Numbered from the stretch's first letter, positions 18,010-33,195 are shown. The stretch is DNA of 64,000 nt from Mycobacterium basiliense (GCF_900292015.1 NZ_LR130759.1:3224001-3288000), one strand, 5' to 3'. Numbers and translations are program-made. The notes: a model not told the origin generated them from the letters alone.

Positions 18010-18013
<4 letters not shown>
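17387..18013 (+). CDS. cobH: precorrin-8X methylmutase CobH
   Basis: CobH moves the methyl group from C-11 to C-12 of precorrin-8X to form hydrogenobyrinic acid. The 208-residue protein is full length for the family. The catalytic histidine lies in [10 protein letters not shown] (His at about 43) and the conserved blocks [10 protein letters not shown] and [14 protein letters not shown] are present. The GTG start at 17387 gives the same 208-residue length as the H37Rv protein. The stop overlaps the cobIJ start by 4 bp (ATGA), indicating translational coupling. Confidence 0.96.
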
Positions 18014-23744
<5,731 letters not shown>

Positions 23745-23748
<4 letters not shown>

Positions 23749-24176
23749 GCTGCTTTCACCAAGCAGAAGGTCTGGGCGTGGTACCCCTGGACGGATTGCT
23801 CGTCCTTGACGTCACCGTTGACGGTGATGCGACAGCCGATGCTGTCGCTGTTGCCCTGCGCCACGATGTTGGCGATGACGGCGGGGACCGTCGTCGTGAT
23901 CGTGTGAGTCCAGGGCAGGCTGACGAAGTCGACCTGCTCGGGCTCGGCGTTCTTATTCAGATAGCTCACGCTGCCCGCCGTGCCGCTGGGCCCAAAAACC
24001 TCGTAGGTAACCCGTTTTGGGTTGAACGGCACGATCGATTCAACGGTGTTGCCGCTCGAAGAAAAGATCTCGTCGGAACCGAAAATCCCCCGTAGACGCG
24101 TGACGGCTGTGCCACCGATGGCAACGGCCACCACGACGACAAGCGGCACCCATGCCCGCTTCAGAAACGTCAACAT
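23745..24176 (-). CDS. MmpS family protein, accessory to MmpL
   Basis: MmpS proteins are small membrane-anchored partners of MmpL transporters. This one has 143 residues, with one N-terminal membrane helix ([19 protein letters not shown], about 4-22) and a periplasmic beta-rich domain ([19 protein letters not shown], then [11 protein letters not shown] and [12 protein letters not shown]). The start MLTFLKRAW at 24176 matches known MmpS N-termini and has GGGGAG five bases upstream. The frame could also begin at 24188 (ATG) or 24197 (TTG). The gene overlaps mmpL by 4 bp, so the two are co-translated. Confidence 0.92.
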
Positions 24177-24202
24177 CGTGCTCCCCATCGCTCGCAATCA
24201 CT

Positions 24203-24227
24203 GTATACCATATACCCCCCCAGGTAT
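24203..24227 (-). promoter_or_regulatory. candidate operator/promoter of mmpS-mmpL
   Basis: Two overlapping symmetric elements lie 27-51 bp upstream of the mmpS ATG: GTATA-CCA-TATAC (24203-24215) and ATACC-N6-GGTAT (24212-24227), the latter around a seven-C tract. An ATACC...GGTAT dyad with a C-rich core resembles operators of CsoR/RcnR/CstR-type regulators, and the AT-rich part could overlap a -10 element. No CsoR-like gene is in the window, so the regulator is unknown. The symmetry is directly visible; the assignment is inference. Confidence 0.45.
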
Positions 24228-24325
24228 TTTTGCAGGCGGCCTTGTAGGGCTGGGACGGGGAGGAAACCGATCAATCGATCGAAATCAGCGGCTCCACCAC
24301 CACGTGACGAAGCTCCACCACGTGA

Positions 24326-25249
24326 CTATGCGAGGACTTCGGCGACACACCGCGCCGCATCGGCGATCAGACTGTCGCTGGGTTGGGCGTCATATCCGCC
24401 GCTGGCACGGTCGGTCATGATGGCCACGACGTACGGCGCACCGCTGGGTGACCACACCACCGCGACGTCGTTGGCCCGTCCGTAGTCACCTGTCCCGGTC
24501 TTGTCGATCACTTTCCAGTCGGCAGGAAACCCCGCCCTGATGCGCTTAGCGCCCGTGGTGCTGCGCGCCATCCAGTCCGTCAGCATCGCTCGCTTATCTG
24601 CGGGCAGCGCGTCGCCGAGAACCAAATTCTGATAGTCGAGCGCGATCGCGCGCGGGGTGGTGGTATCTCGCTCATCCCCGGGAGGATCGCGGTTAAGTTC
24701 CGGCTCCTCTTGGTCCAGTTGGCTCACCGAGTCGCCCAGGCCGCGCAAGTAGCCGGTAAACGCCGAGGCACCGCCGATCTGGTCCAGCAAGAGATTGGCG
24801 GCGGTGCCGTCGCTGTAGCGGATCGCCGCGTCGCAGAGCCCCCGAATGCTCATGCCGGTCTGAAGGTGCTGCTCGGTTATCGGCGAGGTCGACCGGATGT
24901 CGGCGCTGCTGTAGGTGACCATGCTGTCCAGGTGATCAATCGGATACTGGTGCAAGACCGCGGCCACCAGCAACCCCTTGAAGGTGGAACAGAAAGCGAA
25001 CCGCTCCTCGGCGCGGTGGGCGATCTCGGTGGTTGTGCTGGTTGCCGGCACGAACACGCCCAGCCGAGCTTCGTGTTGCCGTTCCAGCTCAGCAAAGCGA
25101 CTCCGGAAATCGGTTGTGGGCTTCGCCGCGACCGGCGCCCGGCGGTCACCGCCGGACCGCCGAGCACAACCCACCAGCGGAACCAACGCGACTGCCGCGA
25201 GCAACTCACGTCGAGTTACCGTCGGCGACTGTGAACTTGAAGCACCCAT
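24326..25249 (-). CDS. blaC: class A beta-lactamase BlaC
   Basis: This 307-residue serine beta-lactamase hydrolyses penicillins, cephalosporins and, in M. tuberculosis, slowly carbapenems. The N-terminus combines a twin-arginine motif (TRRELL, Arg13-Arg14) with a lipobox ending at Cys28 (LVGC), so it is probably a Tat-exported lipoprotein. Catalytic elements are the nucleophile Ser88 with Lys91 (STFK), the SDG loop (YSDGTAAN), the omega-loop Glu in EEPELNRDPPGDERD and KTGTGDYG. SDG instead of the usual SDN is a known peculiarity of mycobacterial BlaC. The protein is clearly related to, but diverged from, M. tuberculosis BlaC. It is divergent from sigC. Confidence 0.96.
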   Translation of the reverse strand: MGASSSQSPTVTRRELLAAVALVPLVGCARRSGGDRRAPVAAKPTTDFRSRFAELERQHEARLGVFVPATSTTTEIAHRAEERFAFCSTFKGLLVAAVLHQYPIDHLDSMVTYSSADIRSTSPITEQHLQTGMSIRGLCDAAIRYSDGTAANLLLDQIGGASAFTGYLRGLGDSVSQLDQEEPELNRDPPGDERDTTTPRAIALDYQNLVLGDALPADKRAMLTDWMARSTTGAKRIRAGFPADWKVIDKTGTGDYGRANDVAVVWSPSGAPYVVAIMTDRASGGYDAQPSDSLIADAARCVAEVLA

Positions 25250-25364
25250 GTCGCGATCGAGTGTGTCACGGTTTGGTCTTGGGCGGGTCGGACCCCCGGC
25301 CGCGCAGTCACTCTACGACAGCCGGTCGTATGACCGTGAACCGTTGCGTTTAAGGTGAGTGGCC

Positions 25365-25919
25365 ATGACCGCGTCTTCCGACGACGAGGCCGTCACGGCA
25401 CTGGCCTTGGCGGCTGCCGATGGGAACGCGCGGGCGCTTGAGGCGTTTATCAAGGCCACTCAGCAAGATGTGTGGCGGTTTGTCACCTATCTGTCAGATG
25501 CCGGCAGTGCCGACGATCTGACGCAGGAAACCTTTCTGCGCGCAATCGGTGCGATCCGGCGGTTCTCCGGACGCTCCAGCGCCCGCACCTGGCTGCTGTC
25601 CATCGCGCGGCGAGTGGTTGCCGATCACATCCGCCACCTACGGTCGCGGCCACGCGCTGCCCGTGGCGCCGATCCCGAATTGGTGCTCGACTCCGCCCGC
25701 AACGCCCGTGGATTCGAGGAACTCGTCGAGGTCACCACCATGATCGCCCAGCTTAACCCCGATCAGCGGGAGGCACTGCTGCTCACGCAGTTGTTCGGCC
25801 TGTCTTACGCCGACGCCGCCGCGGTATGCGGCTGCCCGGTGGGCACCATCCGCTCCCGCGTCGCGCGGGCCCGCGATGCGCTGCTTGCCGACCCGGAACG
25901 CGACAACCTCACCGGTTAA
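25365..25919 (+). CDS. sigC: ECF RNA polymerase sigma factor SigC
   Basis: SigC is an extracytoplasmic-function sigma factor that directs RNA polymerase to its own regulon; in M. tuberculosis it has no cognate anti-sigma gene next to it, and none is seen here. The protein has about 184 residues, with region 2 ([20 protein letters not shown], about 47-66), a short linker, and region 4 with its helix-turn-helix ([20 protein letters not shown], about 145-164). The ATG at 25365 fits the H37Rv N-terminus; an in-frame GTG lies 6 bp upstream. It converges on cobK, overlapping it by 4 bp. Confidence 0.95.
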   Translation: MTASSDDEAVTALALAAADGNARALEAFIKATQQDVWRFVTYLSDAGSADDLTQETFLRAIGAIRRFSGRSSARTWLLSIARRVVADHIRHLRSRPRAARGADPELVLDSARNARGFEELVEVTTMIAQLNPDQREALLLTQLFGLSYADAAAVCGCPVGTIRSRVARARDALLADPERDNLTG

Positions 25920-26644
25920 CCCAGTCCTATCACCCAAGCCGCGGCCTGCTCAACGGTGCTGACGGTCGACACCCCGCTCGGTAACGCTGGGCGTGCCACC
26001 ATGACCACCGCGATGTCGAGTGCGGCAGCGGCGTCGAGCTTGGCCCGGGTCATGTCGCCGCCGCTGTTCTTGGTGACCAGGGCATCGATGGCGTGCTCAC
26101 GAAGAAGCTGCAGTTCGTTGTCGTAGCGATACGGCCCGCGAGACAACAGCAGCCGGCGCCGGCGCGGCAACAAGGCATTGTCGGGCGGGGTGACGGCACG
26201 GATCAGGAACCACGCGCCGCTGTCGGCGAAGGCCGCGGTGCCGGATCGTCCGGTGGTGAGAAAGATCCGCGAGAACTGTTGTTGTTCAACTACTTCCGCC
26301 GCCGCAGCATCCGATGGCACAACGATGGCGGCACCAGGATCCCAGGGCGGGCGAGCCAGCACCAAATAGGGCAGGCCCAGCTCGCCGCATACCTGTGCGG
26401 CGTGCGCGGTCATGGTCGAAGCGAACGGGTGCGTGGCGTCGACCACGGCATCGATGCGCTCCTCCACCAGCCACCGCCGCAGTCCGTTGATGCCGCCGAA
26501 TCCGCCAACGCGCACCGAACCCACCGGCAGCGCGGGGTCGGCCACCCGGCCGGCCAACGAGCTGACGATGTCGATGTGTGGGTGCAGACGGGCGGCCAAG
26601 GCCCGCCCCTCGGCGGTGCCGCCGAGCAGCAGCAGCCGCGTCAA
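25916..26644 (-). CDS. cobK: precorrin-6A reductase CobK
   Basis: CobK reduces precorrin-6A to dihydro-precorrin-6X with NADPH. The protein has about 242 residues and the CbiJ/CobK fold: [10 protein letters not shown] at 8-17, [16 protein letters not shown] at about 67-82, and C-terminal LVTKNSGG. The start is a TTG at 26644 overlapping the cobM stop (TTGA). The longer open frame to 27112 is only a shadow over cobM. It is the last gene of a tightly coupled minus-strand series Rv2073c-like, cobL, cobM, cobK, each overlapping the next by 4 bp. Confidence 0.94.
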   Translation of the reverse strand: MTRLLLLGGTAEGRALAARLHPHIDIVSSLAGRVADPALPVGSVRVGGFGGINGLRRWLVEERIDAVVDATHPFASTMTAHAAQVCGELGLPYLVLARPPWDPGAAIVVPSDAAAAEVVEQQQFSRIFLTTGRSGTAAFADSGAWFLIRAVTPPDNALLPRRRRLLLSRGPYRYDNELQLLREHAIDALVTKNSGGDMTRAKLDAAAALDIAVVMVARPALPSGVSTVSTVEQAAAWVIGLG

Positions 26645-27390
26645 TGCGCCTCCCGACGTGCCACCGAATACAGATAGCTGTCGCTGAAGCCTTGCGCCGC
26701 CAGCACCTCGCCGACGACGATGACGGCGGTCTTGGTGATATTGGCGTCGTGCAGCTGCCCGGCGATATCGGCCAGTGTGCCCCGCAACACGGCCTGTTGC
26801 GGCCAGCTTGCGAAAGCCACTACCGCGGCTGGCGTTTCGGGCCGGTAGCCTCCGGTCAGCAGCTGCGGCACGATGGCGTCGATCTGTGCTGCGGCCAGGT
26901 GCAACACCAGGGTGGCACCGGTTTTGGCCAGGCCGGCCAGATCTTCGCCGGGCGGCATGGGCGTGGACAGGGTCGACACCCGGGTCAAGGTCACGGTCTG
27001 CGCTACCCCGGGGACGGTGAATTCGCGTTTGAGCACCGCCGCGGCCGCAGCGAAAGCGGGTACGCCCGGCACGATTTCGTAGCCGATACCCAAAGCGTCG
27101 AGACGGCGGCATTGTTCGGCCAGCGCGCTATACAGCGACGGGTCGCCGGAGTGCAACCGGGCCACATCGTGGCCGGCGGCGTCGGCGTCGGCGATTTCGG
27201 TGATGATCTGGTCCAATGTCAGCGGACCGGTGTCGAGGACCTTCGCCTCCGGCGGGCAGTGGGCAAGCAGGTCGTCGGGCATGATCGAACCCGCGTACAG
27301 GCAAACCGGGCAGGCGCGTAGGAGTCGTTGGCCACGCACGGTGATCAAATCCGCCGCGCCGGGTCCGGCACCGATGAAATAGACCGTCAC
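26641..27390 (-). CDS. cobM: precorrin-4 C11-methyltransferase CobM
   Basis: CobM uses SAM to methylate C-11 of precorrin-4, giving precorrin-5. The 249 residues form a single tetrapyrrole-methylase domain with FIGAGPGAADLITVRGQRLL at about 4-23, LHSGDPSLYSALAEQ and the YEIVPGVPAF loop, all family hallmarks. The start is GTG at 27390 overlapping the cobL stop (GTGA). The longer upstream frame is a shadow of cobL. In the pathway it acts after CobIJ. Confidence 0.95.
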   Translation of the reverse strand: MTVYFIGAGPGAADLITVRGQRLLRACPVCLYAGSIMPDDLLAHCPPEAKVLDTGPLTLDQIITEIADADAAGHDVARLHSGDPSLYSALAEQCRRLDALGIGYEIVPGVPAFAAAAAVLKREFTVPGVAQTVTLTRVSTLSTPMPPGEDLAGLAKTGATLVLHLAAAQIDAIVPQLLTGGYRPETPAAVVAFASWPQQAVLRGTLADIAGQLHDANITKTAVIVVGEVLAAQGFSDSYLYSVARREAH

Positions 27391-28559
27391 TGTTTGGTCA
27401 CCGCCCATTGCGTGACCGGCATTTGCGGGCGCCAGCCGGTGAAGGCGCCCAGCGGCTCGCCACGGTAGTGCTGAAACCGGCGCAGCTGGCCCCCAAGACG
27501 CGAATACACTTGCACCAGTAGGGCTTCCGATTCCGCGGTGACCGCATTGGCGACTAGGCGCCCATGCACCCGCAGGTGGTCCAGGCAGGTGTCGAGCAGA
27601 CCGGGTTGGGTCAGCCCGCCGCCGACGAAGATCGCCGACGGTTGCGCGGCGTCGGGGAAGGCGTGGGGTGCCTCGCCTCGGGCGTCGATGCTTACGCCGG
27701 TGGCCGTGGCGTTGCGCAAGATGTTGCGGCGGCGCCCCTCGTCCCGTTCGAACGCCACCGCGGTGCACCCCGGCCAACTCCGGCACCACTCGACGGCGAT
27801 GCTGCCCGAGCCCGCGCCCACGTCCCACAACCGCTGGCCCGGCCGTGGCGCCAGGGCCGCCAATGTCACCGCGCGGATGCCGTGTTTGGTGATCTGCCCA
27901 TCGTGAACGAACGCGTCGTCGGACAGGAGCGAGGTCCGCTCGTCGGGCAGGTAGCGGATCGCCACCACGTTGAGGTCATCGACATCGACCGGGGCGTCGG
28001 TGGCCCATTGTTTCGCCGTGCCGTGACGGCGCCGTTCGGCGGGACCGCCCAGCTGTTCAAGGACGCTGAATTGGGAGTCGCCGCGGCCGTGCGCATTGAG
28101 CAGCACCGCCAGCTCCCTTGGCGTGGTCCGGTCACTGGACAGCACGATCGCCTGGCCGCCGAGGCGGATCGCGGTGTGCGGCGGCGAGGTGACCAGGCTG
28201 ATCACCTCGGTGTCCTGCACGTTCCACCCCATCCGGGCACATGCGAGTGTTACCGCCGACACGTGCGGCAGCACGCTTACCTTGTCGGCGCCGAATAGCC
28301 GAATCAGGGTCCCGCCGATGCCGTGCAAAAGCGGATCGCCGCTGGCGACGATGTGGATGTCGGGTCCGTCCGCCGGCAGCTCTCGTAGTGCGGGCAGCAT
28401 CGGCGACGGCCACTCCCGGCGTGCCGTGGCGACGGCTTCGTCGAGCAGGTCGAGTTGCCTCTTGGACCCGTAAATGACGGTGGCCCTTTGTAGTTCGCTC
28501 CGAGCCGTCGCGGAGATCCCCGGCATGCCGTCGGCCCCGATGCCGACCACGACGATCAT
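27387..28559 (-). CDS. cobL: precorrin-6Y C5,15-methyltransferase (decarboxylating) CobL
   Basis: CobL methylates C-5 and C-15 of precorrin-6Y and decarboxylates the C-12 acetate, giving precorrin-8X for CobH. The 390 residues consist of an N-terminal CbiE methylase (about 1-200, beginning VVVGIGADGMPGISATARSE) and a C-terminal CbiT class I methyltransferase (about 205-390, with LWDVGAGSGSIAVEW). The ATG at 28559 overlaps the Rv2073c-like stop and gives the H37Rv length. CobF, needed in some organisms for an extra methylation, is not in this window. Confidence 0.95.
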   Translation of the reverse strand: MIVVVGIGADGMPGISATARSELQRATVIYGSKRQLDLLDEAVATARREWPSPMLPALRELPADGPDIHIVASGDPLLHGIGGTLIRLFGADKVSVLPHVSAVTLACARMGWNVQDTEVISLVTSPPHTAIRLGGQAIVLSSDRTTPRELAVLLNAHGRGDSQFSVLEQLGGPAERRRHGTAKQWATDAPVDVDDLNVVAIRYLPDERTSLLSDDAFVHDGQITKHGIRAVTLAALAPRPGQRLWDVGAGSGSIAVEWCRSWPGCTAVAFERDEGRRRNILRNATATGVSIDARGEAPHAFPDAAQPSAIFVGGGLTQPGLLDTCLDHLRVHGRLVANAVTAESEALLVQVYSRLGGQLRRFQHYRGEPLGAFTGWRPQMPVTQWAVTKQ

Positions 28560-29305
28560 CGCGGCATCCTGCGCCACACGAACTGCGGTAGCAGCTTCAG
28601 GGTGAAGAACATCGGCCGCAGCGCCCACGGAATCCAGACGGTACGCCGGCCCTTGGCTAGGGCCCGCGCGGTGGCGGCGGCCACCTGTTGCGGGGTGCTG
28701 GACAGCGGCGCGGGCGTCATGCCCTCCGTCATACGCCCGATGACGAATCCGGGTCGCGCGATCAGCACGTTGACCCCGGTACCGTGCAGCGCGTCGGTCA
28801 AACCGCTGGCGAAGCCGTCCAGGCCGGCCTTGGCCGACCCGTAGACGTAGTTGGCCCGACGCACCCGAACCCCCGCCACCGAGGAGAACACCACCAGCGA
28901 GCCCTGCCCCGCCGCGCGCATCACGGCGGCCAGGTGCGTGAGCAGACTGACCTGAGCGACGTAATCGGTGCCCACAATGGCAAGCGCATGAGCGGCGTCT
29001 GCTTCCGCGCGGGCCTGGTCCCCCAGGATTCCGAAGGCCAGTACGGCGGTTCCGATCGGTCCATGATCGGCGACGATCTTGGCGACCAGCGGACCGTGTG
29101 AAGTTAGGTCGTCGGCATCGAACTCGCTGGTGTGGACCTGCATCGCGCCCGCGGATTTGAGGGTGGCGACCTGCTCATCAAGCTGGTCGGCCCGCCGGGC
29201 GGCCAGTATCAGCGTCGCCCCGGGAGCAAGCAGCCGCGCCAGCTCGATGCCGATCTCGCTGCGGCCGCCGAAAATTACCACTGGACCTGCGCCCGTGTCA
29301 TCCAC
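28556..29305 (-). CDS. short-chain dehydrogenase/reductase (Rv2073c-like, DprE2 relative)
   Basis: This SDR oxidoreductase of 249 residues resembles DprE2, the reductase of decaprenylphosphoryl arabinose synthesis. It has an N-terminal Rossmann motif ([18 protein letters not shown], about 9-26), a serine in VVFSSVAG and the catalytic tyrosine/lysine in YVYGSAKAG. The C-terminus [22 protein letters not shown] is hydrophobic and basic, as in DprE2 and its relatives, suggesting membrane association. It heads the coupled operon with cobL-cobM-cobK, although no role in cobalamin synthesis is known. Confidence 0.88.
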   Translation of the reverse strand: MDDTGAGPVVIFGGRSEIGIELARLLAPGATLILAARRADQLDEQVATLKSAGAMQVHTSEFDADDLTSHGPLVAKIVADHGPIGTAVLAFGILGDQARAEADAAHALAIVGTDYVAQVSLLTHLAAVMRAAGQGSLVVFSSVAGVRVRRANYVYGSAKAGLDGFASGLTDALHGTGVNVLIARPGFVIGRMTEGMTPAPLSSTPQQVAAATARALAKGRRTVWIPWALRPMFFTLKLLPQFVWRRMPR

Positions 29306-29334
29306 GGCTGCGATTATTACCTGCGCTAGCGTGG

Positions 29335-29751
29335 TTGACGATGGCCAAGACCACTACCCGGCTTACCGACGACGCGCTTGCGTTTCTCACCGAGCGCCAT
29401 CTGGCCATGTTGACCACGTTGCGAGCCGACAATTCGCCACACGTGGTGGCGGTGGGGTTCACCTTCGATCCCAAGACGCATATTGCTCGGGTGATCACCA
29501 CCGGCGGCTCGCAGAAGGCGGTCAACGCCGACCGTGGCGGGGTTGCGGTGCTGAGCCAGGTCGACGGTGCGCGGTGGTTGTCGCTGGAAGGTCGCGCCAG
29601 CGTGAACAACGAGATTGACGCCGTGCGCGACGCTGAATTGCGCTATGCCCAGCGCTACCGCACCCCGCGGCCCAACCCGCGACGCGTGGTCATCGAAGTC
29701 GAGATTGAGCGGGTGCTGGGGTCCTCGTCGTTGCTTGACCGGATCGAGTAG
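29335..29751 (+). CDS. F420-dependent biliverdin reductase-like FDOR-B protein (Rv2074-like)
   Basis: The M. tuberculosis orthologue Rv2074 is a split-barrel protein that reduces biliverdin to bilirubin with reduced F420. The 138 residues keep the family pattern: [21 protein letters not shown] at about 15-34, [14 protein letters not shown], and [12 protein letters not shown] near the C-terminus. TTG at 29335 fits the H37Rv N-terminus, and an ATG two codons later (29341) is equally possible. It is divergent from the SDR gene with a 29-bp gap. Confidence 0.9.
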   Translation: MTMAKTTTRLTDDALAFLTERHLAMLTTLRADNSPHVVAVGFTFDPKTHIARVITTGGSQKAVNADRGGVAVLSQVDGARWLSLEGRASVNNEIDAVRDAELRYAQRYRTPRPNPRRVVIEVEIERVLGSSSLLDRIE

Positions 29752-29934
29752 CGGCTGCTACGCGGCCGCCGTACCGCATTCTTGCGAACTCCGCAGACCG
29801 GCAGAACAATTGCCGCCGAAACGGGGTTTTTTGACGGGTGACCACATAGGATTTCGAGTCTGCCGGACAGTCGGGGCCCAGCGTGGGGCGTGGTCTGGCC
29901 AACGTCAGTACATGCACGGGAAGGCCTTTCGGCA
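29752..29934. other. intergenic region before the PPE remnant
   Basis: I see no supportable gene in these 183 bp. In intact loci a PE gene often precedes a PPE gene; no PE-like N-terminus is visible here. The stretch contains a run of six T after CGGGG near 29822-29831. Confidence 0.35.
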
Positions 29935-30508
29935 GTGAACTACTTTTTGCGGGGCCCTGAGCTCAATTCCGCCCTGATGTACTCCGGCGCCGGTTCGAGG
30001 CCGATGTTGCAGGCCCAGCGGCCTGGGCCGGACTCTCCGATGAGTTGAGTGTGGCGGCGCAGTCTTTCCGCTCCTCAATCGCGAACCTGACGCAGGCAGC
30101 GTGGCAGGGCCCGGCATCGGCGGCGATGACGGCCGCGGCAGCGCCATACGCGGCGTGGTTGAGCGCGGCGGCGGGTCGAGCGGCAGGCGCGTCAACACAC
30201 ACGCAGGTGGTGGCTGGCTCGTTTGAAGCCGCGCAGGCGGCCACTATCCATCCGATAGCCGTGGCAGCCAACCGTAATGCGTTCGTAGGGTTGGTCTTAT
30301 CGAACTTGTTTGGCCAGAACGCGCCGGCGATTGCCGCTGCCGAGTTCGAATACGAGCAGATGTGGTCCCAGGACGTGGCCGCGATGGTGGGATATCACTC
30401 CACGGCCGCCGGGGTCGCCGCGCAGCTAGCGCCGCTGCAAGACCTCCTCCAGGGCATCAACCTGGGTATCGGCAACATCGGCAGCGGAAACCTGGGCTCC
30501 ACCGGTGG
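29935..30508 (+). pseudogene. PPE family gene remnant, frameshifted and 3'-truncated
   Basis: PPE proteins are mycobacterial type VII-secreted or surface proteins with a conserved helical domain of about 180 residues. The GTG at 29935 opens with [20 protein letters not shown], a PPE N-terminus. At about 30016 one base is missing; the frame stops at AG-TGA near 30046 while [17 protein letters not shown] continues in another frame. From there the domain is recognisable ([48 protein letters not shown]) up to [17 protein letters not shown]. After about 30508 the DNA is the antisense of the CpnT-like gene, so the PPE C-terminus is lost. Confidence 0.85.
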
Positions 30509-32010
30509 TCCTTGCGGTTTGGCCGGCGGCAAGGCCACCGGATTCCCGCTGGGCGGCGGATCAGCTTTGGGCAGGTCTTCGCCCAGGTTCTCGAGGCGGG
30601 CGGTCGAGGCCTTACCCAACTTGCTGATATCGCCTAACTGCGCGCCGCTACCCAACCCCCCGGCGTCGGCACCTTCAACGGCGCGCACGCCCTCCCCGTC
30701 AGCGGCGCCAGCGCCACGCGCCCCCGATCCGTCGCCTTTGACCTCTACGCCCCCGAGCGCCAGCGTCCCAACGTCAAAGAGGTTCTCCCCCAATCCCAAA
30801 CCCGGTCGATCCCTACTCCAGTCGTCCAGGTGCAACAGCCCGCTCCAGGTATCGCCTGCCCCCGATGGATCCAGCAGGGCATATGCCGGAACGGATCGCG
30901 CACCTGTTTCCGCCACGCCCTTCCACGCGGCCGCGGCGCCTTGCGGATCCGTCAGAAACAGTCGCGGGCTGAGCTGATCAATACCGTGCGCGGTCAAGAA
31001 AGCCGATTTGTAAACTCCCTCAGTCAGATTGGTGAAGAAATCGAAAGCCGTGGCCAACGGGTTGCCGATCTCGTTGCCCAGGAAACGCTGGAGCTCCCCA
31101 CGCGCATAACGCTGCATCCCGCGCACCAGACCGTCCACGACCCCGATACCGCGCTGCATCGCCTGTTCTTTGGCGCGAGCTTCACGACCCAAGTTGTGCA
31201 GGACCGCCCTGATGTCCTCGGCGATCTCTTTGATCTCGTCCAGTGCGTCGCCGTCAAAGAACTCCACCACTTCATGCCACAGCCCAGACGCCGACCCCAA
31301 CCGATTCAACAAGTCCCGAATCGCGTTTTGGGCGCGAGCAACCTCGCCGGCAAAATCATCAAGAGCCTTAGCCAGCTGCCCGCATTGCACGCCCAAGCCG
31401 GCCAAGTCCGCGCCCATCGATACCAAGACCGGCTCTACCATTCCCCCCTCGGGAATCTGCTGTCCAGCTACCACAGACCTCGGCACCGAGAGCCCCTCCT
31501 GTGCTCCGCTGAGTGCCGCAGCGAAGCCACGCCAACATCCCGCTGCGGCATACAGCCCAGCCACGTCCCGTTCGGCCACAAATCGCCAACAAACAACTCC
31601 ACAACCCGCCACAGCATCGGAGGAGGCGGTCCGGGACCCAACGTGCCCGGCGGACCGGGAGCCGAGTACTGCGCCGGATCGCGCGGGGGCGGCAACACAT
31701 GGCCACCCCCACCCAACGTGGAGGCTGCTTCGGCGCGCGAGTAGTTCGACGCACAAAGTTGAATCTTGACCCCGTTGCGCCTGCACGCGTTGATGCCTGC
31801 TGCCGCTGCCTTCAGAAGCGACTTTGCTGCTCCTTGATATGCGAGCCCAAACACATCGCCAGCCGCGTCCTGACCTGTGTTGGCCGAGAATCCGGCCGTC
31901 AAGGAACCCACCGCCGTTACTAGGTCCTCAGCAACAGCGGCCACTGCACTGCCCGCAAGGAACAGCGCCTCAGGATCCACCGTCAAAGGAGCCACGCGCG
32001 GAATTGTCAC
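30395..32010 (-). pseudogene. CpnT-like (ESX-associated toxin precursor) gene, frameshifted and lacking the toxin tail
   Basis: Read from 32010, the first frame begins MTIPRVAPLTVDPEALFLAG, a WXG100-like helical N-terminus, and runs to VELFVGDLWPNG. At the CCC run 31567-31569 the frame shifts; adding one base would restore LWPNGDVAGLYAAAGCW and continue into the second frame through QQIPEGG, a long helical region, [11 protein letters not shown] and [15 protein letters not shown]. This block order matches, from memory, the N-terminal domain of CpnT (Rv3903c), whose C-terminus is the NAD-glycohydrolase toxin TNT. Here a Pro-rich segment follows and then, at about 30508, the gene runs into the PPE remnant, so no toxin domain remains. 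The frame stops at 30395. Confidence 0.75.
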
Positions 32011-32252
32011 GCACGGTGCCCAACGGCGGTATTCACCTGATTCTGTCTATATGGCGATTGTTTTGTCACCTGAGTGCCAGGACGCTGTTTGAGACATCGC
32101 AAGTGATGCGTTCGGGCGGACGCGGTGGTGGTGGCGGTCTGCGCATAGTGGTTGCACTGCGCGGCCAAGCGGTGCGCGGGTAGGTGAATTGCCGAAGCTG
32201 GTCGTCCCATCCACGATTGTGCAAGGCGCCCATAACTTGCGGGGTTCAACGT
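32011..32252. other. divergent intergenic region
   Basis: This stretch separates the CpnT-like remnant from the first duplicated gene and probably holds two divergent promoters. From about 32184 it matches the region upstream of the second copy (34041-34111), including GTGAATTGCC and TCCACGATTGTGCAAGG. No gene is supportable. Confidence 0.4.
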
Positions 32253-33195
32253 ATGACCAAAGACTTGTCGGACCGAATGCACGCGGTCACGACCATTGGC
32301 GCCGTTGCGGCGCCCGTCATCGACGACGGCCCCCTGCTCAAGGACGGAGAGTTTGCGACAACGAATAGCCTTGGTCAGGTGACAACCAACCCCCCGCCCG
32401 CTGAGCAATGGATACCGAACTATCCCCCTCAGCCGGCACCACGCTCCCGCACATGGCCACTGGTCGCTCTAGCCATCATCGCAATTGTGGGTGTTGCGCT
32501 AGGTGCCACAGCATTGCTCGTGGCAATCGCGCACCCGACCAACAGCAATTCGGGTGGCGCCGCAACAACGACGGCTTCGCCGACGTATACAGCGGCGGAA
32601 ACCGCCACAGCACATCAAAAGTTGTGTGACGTGTACAAACTCGCGGCGCGTGCAGTGAAAATTCAGACGCATGGCGACAATCAAGCGCTTGGGGTCGCTG
32701 CACTTGCGAATGGGGCATTGATGCTACAGCAAGTGATAAACGCGAACCCGGCGCTCGCGTCAACCGATCGCGTCGCGGCTGTTGCACTCGCTGAAGCGTT
32801 CACCAATGTCAATGCCGTTGGCAGTTTCGCACCCCTCGACGATCCCGCGTCGCAGGCGGCACTCGATGATGCAAACGCCAAGGACGCGCGCATGAAGGCC
32901 ATCTGTAGTGGCGGCTGACCTGCCACCTGGCAAATGGTCGGCCTTCCTGGTGGGCGCCTGCTGGACGGCACCACCAGAAGCCCTTACAGCGGGCGTTAGC
33001 TACTGGCGCCAGGCGGCAGAACTCAAACGCATTGAAGCACGCGACCTGCAAATCAGCGATCCCGATTGGCTGAATCGAGGGGCCACTGCGAACGATTTGA
33101 TGGACCGCTATTGGCGTGGCGAACAACGTCTTGCCACTGTCGCCGAACAATGCGACGTCAAAAGTGTCCAGAGCGACCGTGTCGCGAATGCAGTG
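32184..33195 (+). repeat. tandem duplication, copy A
   Basis: This roughly 1-kb unit is repeated, diverged, at 34041-35062. It covers the upstream region, the whole membrane-protein gene and the first about 95 codons of the following gene. Similarity is strongest in the membrane-anchor segment, for example around CAACAGCAATTCGGGTGGCG. After about 33195 copy A stops matching and its second gene ends early. Confidence 0.85.
32253..32918 (+). CDS. single-pass membrane protein, copy A
   Basis: This 221-residue protein has a cytoplasmic N-terminal part with a Pro-rich stretch (PPPAEQWIPNYPPQPAPRSR, about 50-69), one membrane helix (about 70-95, rich in Ala, Ile, Val), a Ser/Thr/Ala-rich linker and an extracytoplasmic helical domain with two cysteines (KLCDVYKLAARAV and the C-terminal ICSGG). 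Function unknown. Similar small anchors accompany the Rv2082/Rv3899c-type proteins next to cpnT-like genes; that link is inference. Its 3' end overlaps the next gene by 11 bp, implying translational coupling. The paralogue at 34112-34782 is frameshifted, so this is the only copy with an intact reading frame. Confidence 0.75.
   Translation: MTKDLSDRMHAVTTIGAVAAPVIDDGPLLKDGEFATTNSLGQVTTNPPPAEQWIPNYPPQPAPRSRTWPLVALAIIAIVGVALGATALLVAIAHPTNSNSGGAATTTASPTYTAAETATAHQKLCDVYKLAARAVKIQTHGDNQALGVAALANGALMLQQVINANPALASTDRVAAVALAEAFTNVNAVGSFAPLDDPASQAALDDANAKDARMKAICSGG

Noticed and set aside
26578..27321. 247-codon plus-strand frame within the cob genes
   Set aside because: It is an antisense shadow of cobM and cobK without a ribosome-binding site or recognisable domain.
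31510..31923. plus-strand frames opposite the CpnT-like gene
   Set aside because: They are the complement of well-matched CpnT-like coding sequence and have shadow composition (Arg/Pro/His-rich).
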